This document shows positions 1-7,786 of a DNA stretch of 15,024 nucleotides, piece by piece. Within the stretch, counting starts at the first letter, position 1. Each line of letters begins with the position of its first letter. Source of the stretch: Candidatus Krumholzibacteriia bacterium (GTDB lineage Bacteria > Krumholzibacteriota > Krumholzibacteriia > LZORAL124-64-63); assembly GCA_030632925.1 (NCBI GenBank), contig DAOVTU010000015.1, positions 1-15,024 on the forward strand, given 5' to 3'. The notes beneath the pieces were generated by a model. It saw nothing but the letters and a program-made list of their open reading frames with translations. It did not search any database and was not told where the DNA came from. The position numbers were made by a program, and so were the translations under genes.

Positions 1-923
1 CCGGTGGCCATGATCACATCCGGCCGGGCCTCTTTGGCATCCAGGTAGGTGATTTCAGGGTCAGGGTTGGCCATGGCAAAAACGATGGGTTTGTCGGCCA
101 TGGACCGGATCATGTCCTTATCCACCAGACCAGCCACCGAGCAGCCCAGGAAAACGTCGCAACCGACCATGGCTTCAGCCAGGGTGCGGGCTTCGGTTTC
201 GTTGGCGAAGTACTCCTTGTACTCGTTCATGCCGTTGGGGCGGCCCTTGTAGCACACGCCCTTGCTGTCGGCGAGCAGGAAGTTTTCGCGGGGCACGCCC
301 AGGCTTTCGATCAATTTGCCGCAGGCGATGGCCGCCGCGCCGGCGCCCGAGATCACAACGGTCAGGTCTTCGATCTTCTTGTCCTGCAGCTTGGCCGCAT
401 TGATCAGCGCGGCGGCTGAAATGATGGCCGTGCCGTGCTGGTCATCGTGGAAGACCGGAATGTTCATCGTCTCGCGCAGTCTTTTCTCGACCACGAAACA
501 CTCGGGGGCCTTGATGTCTTCAAGGTTGATGCCACCGACGGTGGGTTCGAGCAACTGGCAGAACTTGATGATCTCTTCGGGGTCCTGGGTGTCGATTTCC
601 AGATCGAACACATCAACGTGACCGAAGCGTTTGAAGAGCACACCCTTGCCCTCCATGACCGGTTTGCCGGCCAGGGCGCCAATGTTGCCCAGGCCCAGAA
701 CGGCCGAGCCGTTGCTGACGACCGCAACGAGGTTGCCACGGTTGGTGTATCTGTAGGCGTCGGCGGGATTTTTTTCGATGGCGGTGCAAGGGATTGCCAC
801 GCCGGGCGAATAAGCGAGGGAAAGGTCGTGTGCCGTGAGGCAAGGCTTGGTGGGCACGACTTCGGTTTTGCCCGGGCGTCCCTCTTCATGATAGTCCAGT
901 GCGTCCTGATCTCTGACAGCCAT
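1..923 (-). CDS. NAD(P)-dependent malic enzyme, N-terminal 307 residues (3' end outside window)
   Basis: Cytosolic enzyme that oxidatively decarboxylates malate to pyruvate and CO2 with reduction of NAD(P)+, linking the TCA cycle to pyruvate. The translation carries the malic N-domain motif LAYSPGVAIPC (about residues 36-46), with the usual catalytic Tyr near 38 and catalytic Lys in VMEGKG (near 93). Metal-ligand motifs are GGINLEDI (about 130-137) and FHDDQHGTA (about 159-167). A Rossmann GAGAAA motif follows near 193-198. It is closest in style to the bacterial MaeB group; whether a C-terminal phosphotransacetylase-like domain follows cannot be seen, because the window ends at ...VIMAT. The start at 923 is preferred because AAGGA lies 8 nt upstream; an in-frame ATG at 932 abuts that ribosome site and is less likely. 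The gene is divergent from the mscS-like gene across 105 bp. Confidence 0.95.
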   Translation of the reverse strand, partial: MAVRDQDALDYHEEGRPGKTEVVPTKPCLTAHDLSLAYSPGVAIPCTAIEKNPADAYRYTNRGNLVAVVSNGSAVLGLGNIGALAGKPVMEGKGVLFKRFGHVDVFDLEIDTQDPEEIIKFCQLLEPTVGGINLEDIKAPECFVVEKRLRETMNIPVFHDDQHGTAIISAAALINAAKLQDKKIEDLTVVISGAGAAAIACGKLIESLGVPRENFLLADSKGVCYKGRPNGMNEYKEYFANETEARTLAEAMVGCDVFLGCSVAGLVDKDMIRSMADKPIVFAMANPDPEITYLDAKEARPDVIMAT

Positions 924-972
924 AACTTCCATCCTTTCAATCGGTGGAATTCCGGAATATGTTCACTCAAGG

Positions 973-1000
973 AAAGTCCGACTACAAGTTGTAAAAGTCC
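973..1000. promoter_or_regulatory. Dyad with flanking AAAGTCC repeats in the malic enzyme / mscS divergent gap
   Basis: The 105-bp gap between the two divergent starts holds an 11-bp palindrome, TACAAGTTGTA (983-993), with outer GACT and AGTC arms slightly out of register. It is flanked by two direct copies of AAAGTCC (973-979 and 994-1000) spaced 21 bp apart, two helical turns. A dyad in a divergent gap is a common operator arrangement. I could not fit a convincing sigma-70 promoter for either gene, so function is inferred only. Confidence 0.25.
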
Positions 1001-1028
1001 AGCAAGGACACAGGCCGGAGGGGCCAAA

Positions 1029-2111
1029 TTGCAAAGTTTTTTTGATAGTCTTAGTGCCGCGGTGGGAGATGTCGGAGGGAACATTTTTTCCTTTGTCCCA
1101 CTGGTTGCCGTGATCCTGATTCTCATTGTCGTGAACCGTTTGCTCAACCGGCAGGCTCAACGCACAACGGGCCTGCGCTTTCGCAATCAGTTGATCATTG
1201 CCGGCGTGTTGTTTGTCGGGGTCCTGGTGATCATCATCGTGCTTCCGGTGGACACCGGAGTGCGCGGCCAGTTGTTGACTCTGGTGGGCATTATCATTTC
1301 GGTGACGATTTCCCTCAGTTCTTCGACTTTCCTGGGCAACGCCCTGGCCGGTGTCATGCTCAAGACTGTGCGCAATTTTCGTTCGGGAGATTTTGTGCAG
1401 GTGGGCGAATATTTTGGCCGCGTCACGGAGCGCGGGCTGTTCCACACCGAAATCCAGACTCCCACGCGCGACCTGACCACGATACCCAACCTTTATCTGG
1501 CCACCACGCCAGTCAAGGTGGTGCGCGCCTCCGGCACCATTGTCGACGCCACGGTTTCCCTCGGCTTTGACATTCCCCACGGTAAGGTCGAGGCCCTGCT
1601 GATGGATGCCGCTCGCCTGGCGGAATTGAAGGACCCTTTCGTGCAGGTGCTGGACCTGGGCGATTTTTCGGTGACCTACCGCGTAGCGGGCCTGCTCGAA
1701 GACACCAAGCGACTGCTCACTTATCGGTCCCGCTTGCGGGTGGCCATGCTGGATTGCCTGCATCGCGACGGTGTTGAAATCGTTTCGCCGAATTTCATGA
1801 ATGTGCGCGACTTTGACGCCCGCCACGATTTCGTGCCTTCGCCGGCGGCAACACCCGAACCAGTCGCCGCCGATGCACCCGTGGAAGTGGTTTTTGACAA
1901 GGCTGAAGAAGCCCAGACCCTGTCGGGCCTGCGCCAGGAGTTGGAAGAGTTGGGCGAGAGCCTGAAAGAGGTCACAGCCCGCATCAAAACCGCTGCCGAT
2001 GACGACGCACGCAACACCACCGAAGCCGAACGGGAACGGGTCGAGGCTCGGGTCGCAAAAGTTCAGGCGGAAATTGAAGCAGCCGAGCAGCGGGAAAAAG
2101 ACGACGACTGA
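1029..2111 (+). CDS. Small-conductance mechanosensitive channel, MscS family, with C-terminal coiled coil
   Basis: Inner-membrane channel of the MscS superfamily (360 aa), which releases solutes when membrane tension rises. Three hydrophobic segments fall at about residues 17-36, 54-72 and 80-112. The last is the pore-lining helix with Gly/Ala/Ser-rich small residues (SSSTFLGNALAGVMLK). The beta domain follows (GDFVQVGEYFGRVTERG, then TTIPN, about 120-154), then the alpha/beta C-terminal domain to about 265. A Pro/Ala linker (269-285) leads to a charged, heptad-like helix (about 290-358) ending in acidic residues, an extra coiled-coil tail. The start is a TTG: GGAGGGG (1017-1023) sits 5 nt before it, no in-frame ATG occurs before the pore helix, and upstream codons run into the divergent malic enzyme gene. 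It ends 8 bp from the convergent sensor kinase. Confidence 0.9.
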   Translation: MQSFFDSLSAAVGDVGGNIFSFVPLVAVILILIVVNRLLNRQAQRTTGLRFRNQLIIAGVLFVGVLVIIIVLPVDTGVRGQLLTLVGIIISVTISLSSSTFLGNALAGVMLKTVRNFRSGDFVQVGEYFGRVTERGLFHTEIQTPTRDLTTIPNLYLATTPVKVVRASGTIVDATVSLGFDIPHGKVEALLMDAARLAELKDPFVQVLDLGDFSVTYRVAGLLEDTKRLLTYRSRLRVAMLDCLHRDGVEIVSPNFMNVRDFDARHDFVPSPAATPEPVAADAPVEVVFDKAEEAQTLSGLRQELEELGESLKEVTARIKTAADDDARNTTEAERERVEARVAKVQAEIEAAEQREKDDD

Positions 2112-2119
2112 GTCCTCGG

Positions 2120-5100
2120 TCAGGAGCCGTGATTTCTGTCCACCAGCACCCGGGCCAACACGCGTTTGAGGGCGGCCTTGTCGAAGGGCTTTTTCAGGGC
2201 GCCCTGGAAACCGTACTGCCGATAATTGGCCAGCACGGGATCATTGGAATAGCCACTGGTGACGATGACCACGGCCCGCGGGTCGATGCCCAACAGAAGT
2301 TGCACCGCTTCCTTGCCCCCCATGCCGCCGGGCACCGTCAGGTCCATGATCACAGCATCAAACCCCATACCGACCGCGGTAGCCGACTCGTACATCTGCA
2401 ACGCCTGTCGGCCATCGGTGGTCACGACACAGTTCTGTCCGAGACCCTCCAACAGGCGTCCGCACACATCCAGCAGGTCCTTTTCGTCATCCATGACCAG
2501 AACGCGTCCCGGAGGCAGGTCAGCCGTCTTTTCCAGCGGCAGATCTTCGTGCACCGGGATGGATGTCGCCGGCAGGCCCAGAGTAAAGACCGACCCCTGA
2601 CCAGGCTCCGAGGTCACCGACAAGCGACCTCCGTGACGACGCACGATGGAATAGGCAATGGCCAGTCCCAGCCCCGTGCCCTGCTCCTTGGTGGTATAGT
2701 AGGGGTCAAAGATGCGGGCCAGGTCTTCCTTGGCGATTCCCGAACCCTGGTCGTGCACTTCCAACTGCACCCAACGCTCACCATCGGAGTCCGAGTTGCT
2801 GCCGCGGATCAGCACCGTGCCACCACTGCCCATGGCCTGACAGGCGTTGAGAAAGAGGTTGTTCAGCACCTGGCCAATCTGGCCACGATCCACTTCCACG
2901 TTCCACAGATCCGATTCCAGCTCCAGCTTGCAGGACACCGCGGCCCCGCTGAAGGCCAGGGTTGCCGCCTGCCGGATGATTTGTCCAAGTGCCGATGGCA
3001 CCAGGGCCGGATCGCCACCCTTGGCGAAGGTCAGGAACTGTTCGGTGAGGGTGCGGGCGGTCTCAGTGGCGGTTTTCATCTTGTTCAACTGGCCCTGCTC
3101 CATGGGGCCGATTTCGGTGGCCTCTTCAACCAGTGAAATATTGCCCAGGATGATCGTCAGCAGGTTGTTGAAGTCATGAGCGATGCCACCGGCCAATACG
3201 CCCAGGGATTCCAGTTGCTGGGCCCGGGCGCGCTGGTTGTCCATTTCCCGCCGGGCGGTGATGTCCCGAAATGCCAGCACCGTGCCGCGGGACTGTTGCG
3301 CGGATCCGGTCAGGGAAGCGACCGAGATTTCGATCCAGCTCAGGCGGCCTTCGTCATCGGACAAGGCGTGAGTTGTCGGTGCGCCGGCGTTCAATGATAT
3401 CTTTGGCGTGACATTCATGACCGAGGCCAGTTCGCGGCCCTGGATCTTGCGTTCGCCTCGGCCCAGCAGGTGCTCGGCCGCCGTATTGCACATCATCACC
3501 CGGTCAAACTCATCCAGGGTGATCACACCGTCGGAAATGCTCTCCAGAGTGGCGGCCAGGCGACGGGATTCGTCCCGGACATTTTTTTCGGAGCGCTCCA
3601 GCTCGACCGTACGTTCGCGCACTTCGACCTTTAGCCGGCGCGCATAACGCCGCCCTGAAATGAATGACGCAAATACCCACAAGACGCCCAGGAGGGCTGC
3701 CGCCACGATCAAGACGAACCACCAACGCGCTGTCACCGGTGGCAAAATCACGATATCCGCCGAGCTGGCGACCGCACTGAGGGAGCCATTGGCCGTCTTC
3801 ATCTGCACGTGGAAAGTGTAGGATCCAGGTGGAACATTGGTATATCGGGTTGTACGATCGGGCAAAAGGTCTGGACCCTGCCAGGTCTCCTCGAAGTTCT
3901 CCAGCCAGGTCAAATAGGTGGCGCGGGTCTCGTCCTGGAAAGTGACGCCGCGGAACTTCAGGTCGATCGCCTGCACCGGGGCCGTTAGCCGCACTGGTAC
4001 ATCGGTCGGATGTTCATTTCCATCGGCAGACAGGCCGGTGATCGAAAGCAATGGCGGTACAAGTGTGGGCTGGTCAAACTCTGCCCGGTAAACCGTCAGC
4101 CCCCGATCCGTGCCAATCCACACGTCATCATGGGGACCCAACTGCAAAGCATCGCGATTGGTTTCGGTGCCCAACAACCCATCCCGGTTGGTCAGGTGCA
4201 CGATGTCCTGACCGTTCCAACGCATCACACCGTTGTCGGTGCCGAACCACATCCGGCCCTGGGTATCCTCCATGATGCTGTACACCGGCCGGTCGATTTC
4301 GGGCCAGGGGGCCGCCGTCTTGACGAGTTTGTCATCCTGCACGGTATAGAGCCCAGCCACTGTTCCGACCAGTAACTCACCTGTTGAAGCTTCGAGTAGG
4401 CAGTAGGTGTTGCGACCCCGGTCACCTCTGGGCGCCGTGTAGGAGGTAATTTCGCCATCCCGCAGCCGAAACACGCCGAAGTGGCCCGAAGCGATGAGCA
4501 ATGAGCCATCACGGGCCTCGATCAGGCGCCGGACCAAAAGTGAGGCCTGACCGACAAAGCTGGAGAAATCCACCTCCACGAACCTGTCACCAACGAGGCG
4601 GTACAGTGACATGTTGGTGCCCACCCACAGCTCGCCCTGACGGTCAAACAACAGGGAATAGGCGCCGAGGCTCAGGCCTTCTTTTTCGTTCAATAGTTCA
4701 AACGTGTCGTCAGGCATGACCCGGCCCACACCCAGTTTGTCAGCGGCGAACCACACCTCTCCTGTCGGGCTTTCGGCCAGATCACTGACCCGCTCCCGAA
4801 TCGGATTGTCATAGCCGAAGCTCAGGGTTCGTGGCGGAGTATCCAGAAACGTCAGGCCGCCGAAGTGCCCCAGCACCATTTGGCCGTTGCTGCGCAGCAG
4901 GATGGCGCTGACTTCATCATCCAACAATCCATGGCGACTGTCGTAACCGGCCATGCTGCGGTTCGTCAACTTGCTCAAACCGCGCAGTCCCGCCACCCAC
5001 ACATGGCCCTCGCGGTCGAGGAAGAACTCGGTCACACCCACCGACTCCAGGCCGTTGGCCCGCGACACCAACTCCAGTCCATAGCTGGGGTGAAAGAAAT

Positions 5101-5917
5101 ACACCTGGCCCAGATCGCCGAAATACAGGCCACCGGATTGGTCAGCCAGGGCCGATGCGCCCTCGCCAGGCGCCACAAAATCGAGGGACAGGTTCTCAGC
5201 CACAATGTGCATCTTGCCAGCCGTACCCACGCCGATCCAATCATCGCCCACCACCCATAGGCCACGCCTGTCATACGCTGCGCACACTGCGCGCACGGGC
5301 TCAGTCAGAGATGTGCGCGACACCTGCCAGGTGGCGGGGTTGAGCATGAAGAGACCCTGCAGCGTGGAAATGGCCAACCGCCCGTCGACAAAAACCATGT
5401 TGCCCAGCCGCACCGGCGTGGTTCCCACCACGAAGTAGCGCCACTCTCCGGCGCAATATACGGCCAGGTCTCCGAACCGAGTGCCCAGGGCCAAAAAGGT
5501 TTCACCGCTCGGCGTTTGTCCCAGAGCATAGGCCATGATGTGCTGGTCAAAAAAAGCGTTTTCGGGAACCGGTATTTCTCGCCAGCTCCCCTCTTCACTT
5601 ACAAAAACCCCAATGGGGCCGCCGAGGCTGACAGTCCACATCCGGTCGTGAACATCCCGGCCAACAAAGAGATTTTTCGAGGTTTGAAGGTCTCCGAAAG
5701 AATCGAAGTGCTCCCACTCCACGCCATCAAAACGCGACAGCCCCCGGGCGGTTGCGAACCAGAGATAGCCGTCCTTGTCCTGATCGATATCCAGCACCGT
5801 GCTGCTCGGCAGGCCGTCAAGTTCGTTGTAGGTCTGGAAATGGTATTGCTGCGCCAGGGCAGGCACTGCCAACAGGGCGGTCCACAGGAAGGTGAGCAAT
5901 GGAAGTCGTGCGCGCAT
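2120..5917 (-). CDS. Hybrid sensor histidine kinase: Reg_prop propeller, Y_Y_Y, PAS, HisKA, HATPase, receiver
   Basis: A 1265-residue membrane signalling protein. Signal peptide at residues 1-22 (cut after ALA). A periplasmic stretch to about 655 contains many Reg_prop repeats of the form D..G.LW.GT..GL (for example DKDGYLWFATARGLSRF, TQGRMWFGTDNGV, DDVWIGTDRGL). A Y_Y_Y domain follows (about 665-715, ending YTNVPPGSYTFHV), then one membrane helix (about 730-752), a short coiled coil, PAS (about 782-890), HisKA with phospho-acceptor His914 in GGIAHDFNN, HATPase with N-box NNLFLNACQ, DQGSGI and GTGLGLAI (to about 1130), and a receiver domain from about 1136 with Asp1192 in IMDLTVPGG. It ends right after the receiver, without the AraC-type HTH usual in Bacteroides HTCS proteins, so it must pass phosphate to a separate partner. 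Start 5917 is chosen because GGAAGGG lies 4 nt upstream and a signal peptide follows at once. It lies downstream of two cytochrome genes on the same strand. Confidence 0.95.
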   Translation of the reverse strand: MRARLPLLTFLWTALLAVPALAQQYHFQTYNELDGLPSSTVLDIDQDKDGYLWFATARGLSRFDGVEWEHFDSFGDLQTSKNLFVGRDVHDRMWTVSLGGPIGVFVSEEGSWREIPVPENAFFDQHIMAYALGQTPSGETFLALGTRFGDLAVYCAGEWRYFVVGTTPVRLGNMVFVDGRLAISTLQGLFMLNPATWQVSRTSLTEPVRAVCAAYDRRGLWVVGDDWIGVGTAGKMHIVAENLSLDFVAPGEGASALADQSGGLYFGDLGQVYFFHPSYGLELVSRANGLESVGVTEFFLDREGHVWVAGLRGLSKLTNRSMAGYDSRHGLLDDEVSAILLRSNGQMVLGHFGGLTFLDTPPRTLSFGYDNPIRERVSDLAESPTGEVWFAADKLGVGRVMPDDTFELLNEKEGLSLGAYSLLFDRQGELWVGTNMSLYRLVGDRFVEVDFSSFVGQASLLVRRLIEARDGSLLIASGHFGVFRLRDGEITSYTAPRGDRGRNTYCLLEASTGELLVGTVAGLYTVQDDKLVKTAAPWPEIDRPVYSIMEDTQGRMWFGTDNGVMRWNGQDIVHLTNRDGLLGTETNRDALQLGPHDDVWIGTDRGLTVYRAEFDQPTLVPPLLSITGLSADGNEHPTDVPVRLTAPVQAIDLKFRGVTFQDETRATYLTWLENFEETWQGPDLLPDRTTRYTNVPPGSYTFHVQMKTANGSLSAVASSADIVILPPVTARWWFVLIVAAALLGVLWVFASFISGRRYARRLKVEVRERTVELERSEKNVRDESRRLAATLESISDGVITLDEFDRVMMCNTAAEHLLGRGERKIQGRELASVMNVTPKISLNAGAPTTHALSDDEGRLSWIEISVASLTGSAQQSRGTVLAFRDITARREMDNQRARAQQLESLGVLAGGIAHDFNNLLTIILGNISLVEEATEIGPMEQGQLNKMKTATETARTLTEQFLTFAKGGDPALVPSALGQIIRQAATLAFSGAAVSCKLELESDLWNVEVDRGQIGQVLNNLFLNACQAMGSGGTVLIRGSNSDSDGERWVQLEVHDQGSGIAKEDLARIFDPYYTTKEQGTGLGLAIAYSIVRRHGGRLSVTSEPGQGSVFTLGLPATSIPVHEDLPLEKTADLPPGRVLVMDDEKDLLDVCGRLLEGLGQNCVVTTDGRQALQMYESATAVGMGFDAVIMDLTVPGGMGGKEAVQLLLGIDPRAVVIVTSGYSNDPVLANYRQYGFQGALKKPFDKAALKRVLARVLVDRNHGS

Positions 5918-5981
5918 GGGGCCCTTCCGGTCGCTTGCCGTGTTCCAGGGAGAAACCCACCAAAGCGACTCGTTGGGAAAG

Positions 5982-6010
5982 ACCATACCACTCAGCCTAC
6001 CGGTCGACAA
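5982..6010 (-). promoter_or_regulatory. Possible sigma-70 promoter for the sensor kinase
   Basis: In the 108-bp gap between the Haem_bd stop and the kinase start, the minus strand reads TTGTCG (6010-6005), a 17-nt spacer, then TATGGT (5987-5982). Each box matches the consensus at four of six bases. It would give a leader of about 60 nt. This could let the kinase be transcribed apart from the cytochromes; read-through from upstream is equally possible. Confidence 0.35.
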
Positions 6011-6025
6011 CGGCATTAAATGGGA

Positions 6026-6490
6026 TCAATACATCAGGTCGGAATCGTCGCTCTGCCCGGTCCGCACCCAGTCCAGCAGGGCTTGCCTTTCGCTGTCTTT
6101 CAAGCGGGCTTCCGGATGGCCCACGGCATAACTGCGGGGCGGCATCTTCCCGTTTTCGATCTGCTTGTCGATCTCGCGCAGCAGAAGGTCCTGCGTCACG
6201 AAGTCAAAGGTCGGCCAGCGTGAAAAATTCAGATCCTTGCGGCCCTCGACCACGTGCCCATTGATCCACCACGACAACGGAGCCACCCGGCTGTACCAGG
6301 GCCAGCGTGTTTCGTGGGAGTGGCAATCGAAACAGGCCTTGACCAGGATGGCCTTCACTTCGGCCGGAGCCTGAACATCCGACTGCACCGGCGGGTTGGA
6401 CCGATCCACGGGAATGAACTGGGCCACAACAAGGAGCGTCACCACCAGGGCGGCGCTCCATTTGACGAGTTTGCCGAGTCGGGCAGTCAT
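6026..6490 (-). CDS. Haem_bd-family monohaem cytochrome c, membrane anchored
   Basis: A 154-residue protein with an uncleaved-looking N-terminal membrane anchor (about residues 9-26) and a periplasmic domain. The single haem c motif CFDCH lies at 53-57, followed by S-H-E-TRWPWYSRVAPLSWWI and the block MPPRSYAVGHPEARL (116-130). These are hallmarks of the Haem_bd (DUF-type) family, whose biochemical role is poorly known. Met116 in MPP is a plausible sixth ligand (inference). The gene starts 2 bp after the stop of the dihaem cytochrome gene and has only a weak TAGG ribosome site, so translation is probably coupled. The pair is likely to act together in periplasmic electron transfer or haem-based sensing; no oxidase or reductase subunit is visible beside it. 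Confidence 0.88.
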   Translation of the reverse strand: MTARLGKLVKWSAALVVTLLVVAQFIPVDRSNPPVQSDVQAPAEVKAILVKACFDCHSHETRWPWYSRVAPLSWWINGHVVEGRKDLNFSRWPTFDFVTQDLLLREIDKQIENGKMPPRSYAVGHPEARLKDSERQALLDWVRTGQSDDSDLMY

Positions 6491-6492
6491 GC

Positions 6493-7221
6493 CTACTGCT
6501 CGAGTTGCTTCAGCATGCGCTGGGCATGGCTGTGCTGCGGATCAAGCCCCAGGGCCTTGTCGATGTTGGCCCGGGCAGCGTCTTTGTGGCCGCCGACAAG
6601 GTCGAGCTCGGCCAGCATCAGGTAGCTGTCAGCATGGTCCGGATTCATTTCCAGATTCAGTTCCACCATGCGACGGGCACCGGCCAGGTCGCCGTCTTTT
6701 TGGGCGAGAGTTTCGGCCACCGTGGCCAGGGTCATGGGCGCGAAGTTGTAGGATCCGGAGCCGTAGTAGGTTTCCCGCAGCTCACGGTACTTGGCCTCGC
6801 CGGATTCGGCACCATCCTTGGCGATGGACTTCAGCAATACATTGTCCAGGGTGCGGGGATTCTCGACACCACGATGGCAGGTCACGCAGCGGACCTGGAA
6901 ATCGTGTTCGTGGGTCGCGGCGGGCAGCAGGTTGGAGTTGATCTCCTGCACCATGGTCATCATGCCGCGGGCCACTTTCTTATTGTTCAGTTTGTCACTG
7001 GCCCAGTCGAAGCTGGAAAAATCGCCGGGGGTTTCCTGCACATGGCAATCAGAGCAACGCATGCCCAGGGCGGCCGCGAACGACTTCATCGTGCCGAGCA
7101 ATTCACGCTTGCCGATGTCCTTGGGCAGCACCTTCAGGTTGGTGTACTCGTCGGGGACCTGAGCCATGGCGGTGGTGGCCAGCAGGGTGAACAGGGCGAG
7201 GCAAAGGGCAACGTTCTTCAT
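6493..7221 (-). CDS. Periplasmic dihaem cytochrome c (CytoC_RC-like) with TPR tail
   Basis: A 242-residue secreted protein. Signal peptide at 1-20, cut after AMA. The block NLKVLPKDI (28-36) and the two haem c motifs CSDCH (56-60) and CVTCH (112-116), with Met-rich RGMMTMVQEIN between them, match the group of small cytochromes related to the photosynthetic reaction-centre cytochrome subunit (CytoC_RC family). These occur widely in non-phototrophic Acidobacteria and FCB-type phyla. From about 163 to 232 there are two TPR-like helical hairpins (ETLAQKDGDLAGARRMVELN; NIDKALGLDPQH), pointing to a protein partner. AGGAG lies 6 nt before the start. It heads an operon with the Haem_bd gene, and perhaps the sensor kinase. 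The electron donor and acceptor are unknown. Confidence 0.9.
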   Translation of the reverse strand: MKNVALCLALFTLLATTAMAQVPDEYTNLKVLPKDIGKRELLGTMKSFAAALGMRCSDCHVQETPGDFSSFDWASDKLNNKKVARGMMTMVQEINSNLLPAATHEHDFQVRCVTCHRGVENPRTLDNVLLKSIAKDGAESGEAKYRELRETYYGSGSYNFAPMTLATVAETLAQKDGDLAGARRMVELNLEMNPDHADSYLMLAELDLVGGHKDAARANIDKALGLDPQHSHAQRMLKQLEQ

Positions 7222-7264
7222 CGACTTCTCCTGAGAACAAGCGGGTGGTGGTGGGACGAAAGGC

Positions 7265-7273
7265 AGTATAACA
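7265..7273 (-). promoter_or_regulatory. Extended -10 promoter for the cytochrome operon
   Basis: The minus strand reads TGTTATACT (7273-7265), an extended -10 element with five of six bases matching TATAAT. It lies in the AT-rich part of the gap between the divergent cytochrome and thioesterase genes. No good -35 sits at 17 bp; a TTGAAA lies further upstream. The predicted leader is about 37 nt, ending in AGGAG and the start codon at 7221. Confidence 0.5.
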
Positions 7274-7398
7274 AAAGATTATGAAAACGTAACGCATTTT
7301 CAATAGACCACTGCGAACATTCCCCCGTGCCGCATCAGCCCCCAGACCCTATCATGGTCCCAAGCAAGCCACATTGCCCCCCACTGACCGAGGTGCCC

Positions 7399-7779
7399 AT
7401 GTCCACCGAATTGCGAGACGCCGCCATCCGCGTGCTGATGATGCCCCGCGACACCAACCACCACGGCACCATTTTTGGTGGCGTGATCCTCAGCCACATT
7501 GATCAGGCTGGAGCCGTGGGTGCCATCCGGCGGGGGTGCCGGCAAGTGGTGACCGTAGCCATGGACAAGGTCGTATTTGCGCAGCCAGTTGAAGTCGGGG
7601 ATCTGGTCAGTTTCTACGCCGAGGTGGTGCATGTGGGCCGCACCTCGCTCAAGGTGCAGGTCATGGTCGAAGCTGACCGGCGCTCGAGCGGTGAAAAAGT
7701 GGCTGTTACCCGGGCCGAAGTCACCTATGTGCACATCGGCGCCGACGGCAAACCCGCCGCCGTTCCACCCGCCTCCTGA
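7399..7779 (+). CDS. Acyl-CoA thioesterase, YciA-like hotdog fold
   Basis: A 126-residue single hotdog-domain enzyme that hydrolyses acyl-CoA thioesters to free acid and CoA in the cytosol. The characteristic motif MPRDTNHHGTIFGGVILSHID (15-35) matches the YciA/BACH group, with Asp35 at the catalytic acidic position on the central helix. The strand segment TVAMDKVVFAQPVEVGDLV (52-70) and the ending AVTRAEVTYVHI are also typical. The start at 7399 has GAGG 5 nt upstream; an in-frame codon at 7327 has no ribosome site. The gene stands alone between divergent and convergent neighbours and ends 7 bp from the redoxin stop. The substrate chain length cannot be read from the sequence. Confidence 0.92.
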   Translation: MSTELRDAAIRVLMMPRDTNHHGTIFGGVILSHIDQAGAVGAIRRGCRQVVTVAMDKVVFAQPVEVGDLVSFYAEVVHVGRTSLKVQVMVEADRRSSGEKVAVTRAEVTYVHIGADGKPAAVPPAS

Positions 7780-7786
7780 GCCGGAG

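Noticed and set aside
435..1028. Upstream in-frame extension of the MscS reading frame
   Set aside because: It runs through the antisense of malic enzyme, has no ribosome site, and the added residues have no MscS similarity.
5918..6016. Longer N terminus of the sensor kinase beginning at 6016
   Set aside because: It would place 33 hydrophilic residues before a good signal peptide. The ATG at 5917 has a well-placed ribosome site.
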